From the NCBI GenBank assembly GCA_020633325.1, contig JACKDX010000003.1:1-64000 (forward strand): DNA of 64,000 nt, read 5' to 3'. The position numbers and the translations under genes were made by a program. The DNA comes from Myxococcales bacterium. Lineage in GTDB: Bacteria; Myxococcota_A; Polyangia; Polyangiales; GCA-016699535. Shown in pieces: positions 63,036-64,000 of this stretch; within the stretch, counting starts at the first letter, position 1; each line of letters begins with the position of its first letter. The notes beneath the pieces are model-generated. The model made no database searches. It had not been told where the DNA came from and saw nothing but the letters and a program-made list of their open reading frames with translations.

Positions 63036-64000
63036 TCAGTCTGTGTTGTGCCCGCGTGAAGTTAGGGCATTGATCACCATGCCCGTGGCAAGCTTGGGAT
63101 AAAAGAAGGTGCTTTTGGGGGGCATCACGGCATCGGCCTTTGCAACCTGGCACACCTCGTCTAAAGAGGTGGGTTGCACCAATGCCAAGAGGCCGTTGTG
63201 TGATGACTTGGCGAGATCAAGACCTTGGTCGATGTCGTGGTGGTATTTGTAGGTCACCGACTCTCCCCCGAAGTGTCGCTTAAGCACCCGCTCGAGGAAC
63301 AAAGTGTGCAAAACGGCAATGTCCAACGTCCTCCAGACCCTGGGATGATCAGGCATGTATTTAGCGAGCGGGTCTTCGGAGCATGCGCGCAATATATACG
63401 CCCGCCCACTGCTTGGATCCACAAGTCCAATGGCATGGTGGTCGTGACGTGGAAGATCGCGGGCCAGTTGGTGCGCATCTTGCGCGGGATCAACAGGGCC
63501 CATCAGCTCCAAATCCGGTTCCTCGTTCAGGGCGCGAGTGAGGGCCTCCATGCTGAAATCCTTCAGGCCCACAATGATGCGATGTGTCGGCAATACGACC
63601 ACGCCCGGATCTTGCATGGGGACCAAGACTGAAAGGCACCGCGCCGCTTCTCCGGTGTTCGGATGCTGTTTGGCATAATTAAACGCGGTAGTGTAACGAT
63701 GGTGGCCATCGGCGACGAAGACATCCTTCGGCAACAAAGCATTACGCAGGCGCGCTAGCACCTCTTCATCGTTGATGCGCCAGCAGTGATGTTCAACCTG
63801 GTCGTGCGACGTACGTCCCCAAAAATCGCTGCCACGCGCTTCGCACTGCTGGAGCAGTTCTGTTTGCACAAGACCGTCGGCATCATCGAAAACGGCGAAG
63901 ACGGGTGACAGTTGCGCGTTCGTTGCGGTCATGAGCTTTAGTCGATCGTCGGTGCCGCCACGAATTGTGTTCTCGTGTCGAAAAACGCCGTGGGGGCGAT
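63036..64000 (-). CDS. DUF1015-family protein (5' end outside window)
   Basis: The frame is open to the window edge and encodes the C-terminal ~320 residues of a DUF1015 protein. The visible part has HGVFRHENTIRGGTDDRLKLM (the HExT...DR motif of the family), NAQLSPVFAVFDD, the FVADGHHRYTTAFNY block, VLPTHRIIVGL, and KSTFFYPKLATGMVINAL at the C terminus. An ATG at 63932 is internal. Members are common in anaerobes, deltaproteobacteria and others; function is not settled. It is 84 bp upstream of the CheY-like gene on the same strand. Confidence 0.9.
   Translation of the reverse strand, partial: RPHGVFRHENTIRGGTDDRLKLMTATNAQLSPVFAVFDDADGLVQTELLQQCEARGSDFWGRTSHDQVEHHCWRINDEEVLARLRNALLPKDVFVADGHHRYTTAFNYAKQHPNTGEAARCLSVLVPMQDPGVVVLPTHRIIVGLKDFSMEALTRALNEEPDLELMGPVDPAQDAHQLARDLPRHDHHAIGLVDPSSGRAYILRACSEDPLAKYMPDHPRVWRTLDIAVLHTLFLERVLKRHFGGESVTYKYHHDIDQGLDLAKSSHNGLLALVQPTSLDEVCQVAKADAVMPPKSTFFYPKLATGMVINALTSRGHNTD

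Overview
The window is a contiguous stretch of bacterial chromosome that is mostly housekeeping genes. By eye the base composition is moderately GC-rich (mid to high 50s percent). Several genes point to a Myxococcota-like (deltaproteobacterial) organism. There is a FrzS-like pseudo-receiver/coiled-coil protein, a TPR protein with a zincin-like tail, an OmpA protein with thrombospondin type 3 repeats, several large lipoproteins with no recognisable family, and a sulfatase-fold/HEAT fusion. This placement is inference; no rRNA gene is present. I see no transposase, integrase, phage gene or CRISPR array.

Layout. 1-7 kb: end of an OmpA-family protein, an RluA-type pseudouridine synthase, the TPR/zincin-like protein, a MepA-type murein endopeptidase, an atypical receiver protein, and an apparent operon of a divergent RNase HII-like protein, a GT-B-like protein and a membrane protein. 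7-14 kb: rpmB, small membrane proteins, lgt, nth, eno, accC, ybeY and an HU-like gene with a clear terminator. 14-20.7 kb is the most accessory part: a lipoprotein with a CxxCH haem motif, a relic of a trypsin-like protease on the other strand, an 870-residue lipoprotein ending in a degenerate zincin-like site, and a membrane-anchored unknown. 20.8-29 kb: a DUF255 (YyaL) protein, a divergent inositol-phosphate synthase/nucleotidyltransferase pair, a NAGPA-domain phosphodiester glycosidase and a FadE-type acyl-CoA dehydrogenase. 29.3-35.5 kb: the rimP-nusA-infB-rbfA-truB operon, whose leader carries a terminator-like hairpin just after a strong promoter. 35.5-48 kb: an EAL phosphodiesterase, the sulfatase/HEAT protein, tRNA-Cys, a CFA-type methyltransferase with a CAP lipoprotein, acnA, a sulfotransferase, a lysine 2,3-aminomutase, a HAD phosphatase and RlmI. 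48-52 kb: tatA, an ECF sigma factor with its zinc-type anti-sigma factor, and the FrzS-like protein. 52-64 kb: an AstD-like dehydrogenase behind a Pit phosphate transporter and its DUF47 partner, an RpiB-family isomerase, a glycogen-debranching enzyme with a GT4 glycosyltransferase and valS, a CheY-like regulator, and a DUF1015 protein that runs off the window.

The gene arrangement is very compact. Eight convergent pairs overlap at their 3' ends, and four of these overlap only through palindromic stop codons (CTAG twice, TTAA, TCATGA). No coherent new multi-gene system is evident. The best candidates for new biology are single proteins with altered catalytic motifs: the 870-residue lipoprotein, the TPR protein with an HCLEH site, the RNase HII-like protein and the FrzS-like pseudo-receiver. 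The putative attenuator upstream of rimP is the best regulatory candidate.
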